6,009 nt of DNA from Deltaproteobacteria bacterium (lineage in GTDB: Bacteria; Myxococcota_A; UBA796). Below the pieces are notes generated by a model. It was not told the origin of the DNA and did no database searches. It saw only the letters and a list, made by a program, of their open reading frames with translations. The stretch lies in the NCBI GenBank assembly GCA_002707085.1, contig PALY01000047.1, positions 1-6,009 on the forward strand, in the 5' to 3' direction. A program made the translations under genes and the position numbers. Below, piece by piece: positions 1 through 6,009 of this stretch. The stretch's first letter is position 1, and each line of letters begins with the position of its first letter.

Positions 1-339
1 CGCCGTCGGCGGTCGCGAGGTAGCGCGCCGCGAGCGGCGCGTCGGCGGCGGCGTCGCGGCGCGGCAGCAGGTAGTTGGTCTTGTACGACGCGGATTGCAG
101 ATGCGAGAGGACGCGGAGCTGGTGCTCGATGTCGGCGAGGTCGATGCACGTGTTCGAGAATTTGAGCACGGCTTGTGTGGGCGTGGCGGAGGAGCCGTCG
201 AGCGGGACGAGCGAGACCGCGAAGTTGCACGAGGCGTAGCCGCCGGCGAGGTGGCGCGGCGGCGCGGCGAAGGCGTAGCCGAAGACGGTGGCGATGCGCT
301 CGAGCTCGGAGAGGGGGACCTCCTGGAGCTGGACGGCCG
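1..339 (-). other. Very GC-rich coding segment: N-lobe of an APH-fold kinase, hydroxylysine-kinase-like (partial)
   Basis: This is the left part of the frame that begins as HutH (residues ~235-346). The translation resembles the N-terminal lobe of the phosphotransferase (APH) family, closest in my memory to hydroxylysine kinase: a helix PLSELERIATVFGY, a nucleotide-loop region GGYASCNF (266-273), the strand AVLKFSNT with the presumed ATP-binding lysine Lys293 (codon 161-163), and the helix DLADIEHQLRVLSHL with the presumed paired Glu305. The catalytic loop and C-lobe would lie beyond the left edge. Third codon positions are almost all G or C, which confirms that this strand and frame are coding and contrasts sharply with the HutH part. 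No kinase start codon is visible. The source could be a high-GC bacterium or a GC-rich alga. The substrate cannot be told from this fragment. Confidence 0.6.
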
Positions 340-1039
340 CTTTCGCTTCTATGCTCATCGCCGCCGCCAATTCTGCAGCCTCAACAAGTGAAATCGCATC
401 AAAGCCCGACAATGCGCCTATGGCTGTGGTGAGCTGAGCCCCATTCGTAATGGCCAGACCATCTTTGGCCTCTAGGGTCAATCGAGGAATGCCCGCCAAC
501 TTCATCCCTTCTGTGGCCGACATTTCGACCCCATTCACCATCACACGGCCATGGTCACCATCTGCCATCACCAAGCCCAGATGAGCCAAAGGTGCCAAAT
601 CTCCAGACGAACCACAACTGCCTTGAGAAGGAACGATCGGTGTCACGTTCTTCTCCAACATGGCCGTCAGCGTATCCACCAACAAAGGCCGGCAACCCGA
701 CGCCCCTTTGGCCAATGCATTGGCACGAAGCAGCATCATCGCTCTCACTTCAGCCACCGGTAAGGAAGGGCCAACACCCGCCGCATGTGAACGAATCAAA
801 TTCAAAGACAATTGCGAAGAATGAGCCGAATCAATCTTGACCCGGGCCAATGAACCAAAACCTGTGTTCACACCATAAACAGGCTGATCGTCGCCACAAG
901 CTTTTCGAACCCACGCATAGCTCTCTTGCATGCGGACCCGCGCTTCTGGAACAAGCGTGACGGACCGACCACATCGGGCCACATCGACGACATCATCTAT
1001 CCGAAGTGAGTTTCCATCGATGGCTATAGGTTTTGTCAT
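1..1039 (-). CDS. hutH: Histidine ammonia-lyase N-terminal half, joined in frame to a kinase-like segment; runs off the left edge
   Basis: Histidine ammonia-lyase removes ammonia from L-histidine to give urocanate, the first step of histidine breakdown in the cytoplasm. The frame starts at ATG 1037-1039 with AGGA five bases upstream and stays open for 346 codons to the edge. Residues 1-232 match the family in order: YGVNTGFG (Tyr55, equivalent to Tyr53 of the Pseudomonas enzyme), RSHAAGVG (His85), GSCGSSGDLAPLAH (MIO cofactor triad at 144-146) and LAITNGAQ (Asn199). The MIO triad reads Ser-Ser-Gly instead of the usual Ala-Ser-Gly. Homology stops near SIEA (229-232); a normal enzyme has about 500-510 residues, so the half holding the family's Tyr280, Arg283 and Glu414 equivalents is missing. 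From residue ~236 the protein is kinase-like and the DNA very GC-rich. As drawn it could not be an active lyase. I am sure of the N-terminal family; histidine rather than another aromatic amino acid as substrate is likely but not proven. Confidence 0.85.
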   Translation of the reverse strand, partial: MTKPIAIDGNSLRIDDVVDVARCGRSVTLVPEARVRMQESYAWVRKACGDDQPVYGVNTGFGSLARVKIDSAHSSQLSLNLIRSHAAGVGPSLPVAEVRAMMLLRANALAKGASGCRPLLVDTLTAMLEKNVTPIVPSQGSCGSSGDLAPLAHLGLVMADGDHGRVMVNGVEMSATEGMKLAGIPRLTLEAKDGLAITNGAQLTTAIGALSGFDAISLVEAAELAAAMSIEAKAAVQLQEVPLSELERIATVFGYAFAAPPRHLAGGYASCNFAVSLVPLDGSSATPTQAVLKFSNTCIDLADIEHQLRVLSHLQSASYKTNYLLPRRDAAADAPLAARYLATADG

Positions 1040-1044
1040 TGAGG

Positions 1045-1048
1045 TCCT
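1045..1048 (-). promoter_or_regulatory. Ribosome binding site of hutH
   Basis: Read on the minus strand the sequence is AGGA, then five bases, then ATG at 1039. It supports this ATG as the HutH start and fits the usual length of the HutH N-terminus before the YGVNTGFG motif. Confidence 0.7.
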
Positions 1049-1066
1049 GCTAACGCCCTATATACA

Positions 1067-1097
1067 AGAAGGCCCCACCAAGATGGTCGGGCCTTCT
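1067..1097 (-). terminator. Probable intrinsic terminator after atpC
   Basis: A 9-base perfect inverted repeat (AGAAGGCCC at 1067-1075, GGGCCTTCT at 1089-1097) continues inward past one C/C mismatch (1076/1088) for four more pairs (1077-1080 with 1084-1087) around a 3-base loop. It lies 20 bases after the atpC stop codon. On the minus strand the distal arm ends in CCTTCTTGTATATA, so the U-rich tail is short and interrupted. On the plus strand no T run follows. It probably ends the ATP synthase transcript and separates it from hutH, perhaps incompletely. Confidence 0.65.
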
Positions 1098-1117
1098 GCG
1101 CAATGAAGATGGGTCAA

Positions 1118-3887
<2,770 letters not shown>

Positions 3888-3892
3888 GCGGG

Positions 3893-3898
3893 CTCCTT
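3893..3898 (-). promoter_or_regulatory. Ribosome binding site of atpG
   Basis: The minus strand reads AAGGAG, five bases, then ATG at 3887. This fixes the start directly before the conserved LRDTRRRI segment. Confidence 0.75.
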
Positions 3899-3908
3899 AC
3901 GTAAAGGC

Positions 3909-6009
<2,101 letters not shown>

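Noticed and set aside
95..391. Plus-strand open frame over the GC-rich left end
   Set aside because: The product is a low-complexity Arg/Glu/Gly/Ala string typical of the reverse of GC-rich coding DNA. The minus-strand frame shows the third-position GC pattern of real coding.
551..840. Short plus-strand frames within hutH
   Set aside because: They are antisense to a segment that clearly encodes HutH active-site motifs.
1059..1064. TATATA as a -10 promoter element for hutH
   Set aside because: No convincing -35 box lies about 17 bases upstream, and the upstream sequence is the terminator stem; too weak to annotate.

Overview
The window is a bacterial F-type ATP synthase operon with all genes on the minus strand. 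In transcription order (right to left) these are atpH (delta, cut by the right edge), atpA (alpha), atpG (gamma), atpD (beta) and atpC (epsilon). This is the standard bacterial order for the F1 sector. Spacings are short: 16, 21 and 29 bases, then a 4-base start/stop overlap between atpD and atpC. The membrane Fo genes (a, b, c subunits) are not in the window; if present nearby they would lie beyond the right edge. Together the five products form most of the catalytic F1 head, central shaft and peripheral-stalk cap that couple proton (or sodium) flow to ATP synthesis.

After atpC there is a 78-base gap with a strong inverted repeat that looks like an intrinsic terminator. A minus-strand reading frame then begins at 1039 with its own ribosome binding site. 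Its first ~232 residues are clearly the N-terminal half of a histidine ammonia-lyase (HutH) of the MIO family.

At about position 330-346 the sequence changes character. To the left the DNA is extremely GC-rich (52 of the first 60 bases are G or C), with nearly every third codon position G or C. The reading frame stays open, but the protein becomes an aminoglycoside-phosphotransferase-fold kinase resembling the N-lobe of hydroxylysine kinase. The HutH C-terminal half, with several catalytic residues, is absent. The likeliest reading is a chimeric join (assembly artefact or recent rearrangement) between a moderate-GC bacterium and a high-GC organism. A true gene fusion is possible but less likely.

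The organism of the main part is a Gram-negative-like bacterium of roughly balanced GC; I cannot place it more precisely. Two lineage-type oddities are a 23-residue insertion in the beta subunit and a PGH-to-EQH change in epsilon. Apart from these and the left-end join, the window is ordinary housekeeping sequence; I see no new defence, mobile or RNA-based system. No stretch over 300 bases lacks a gene.
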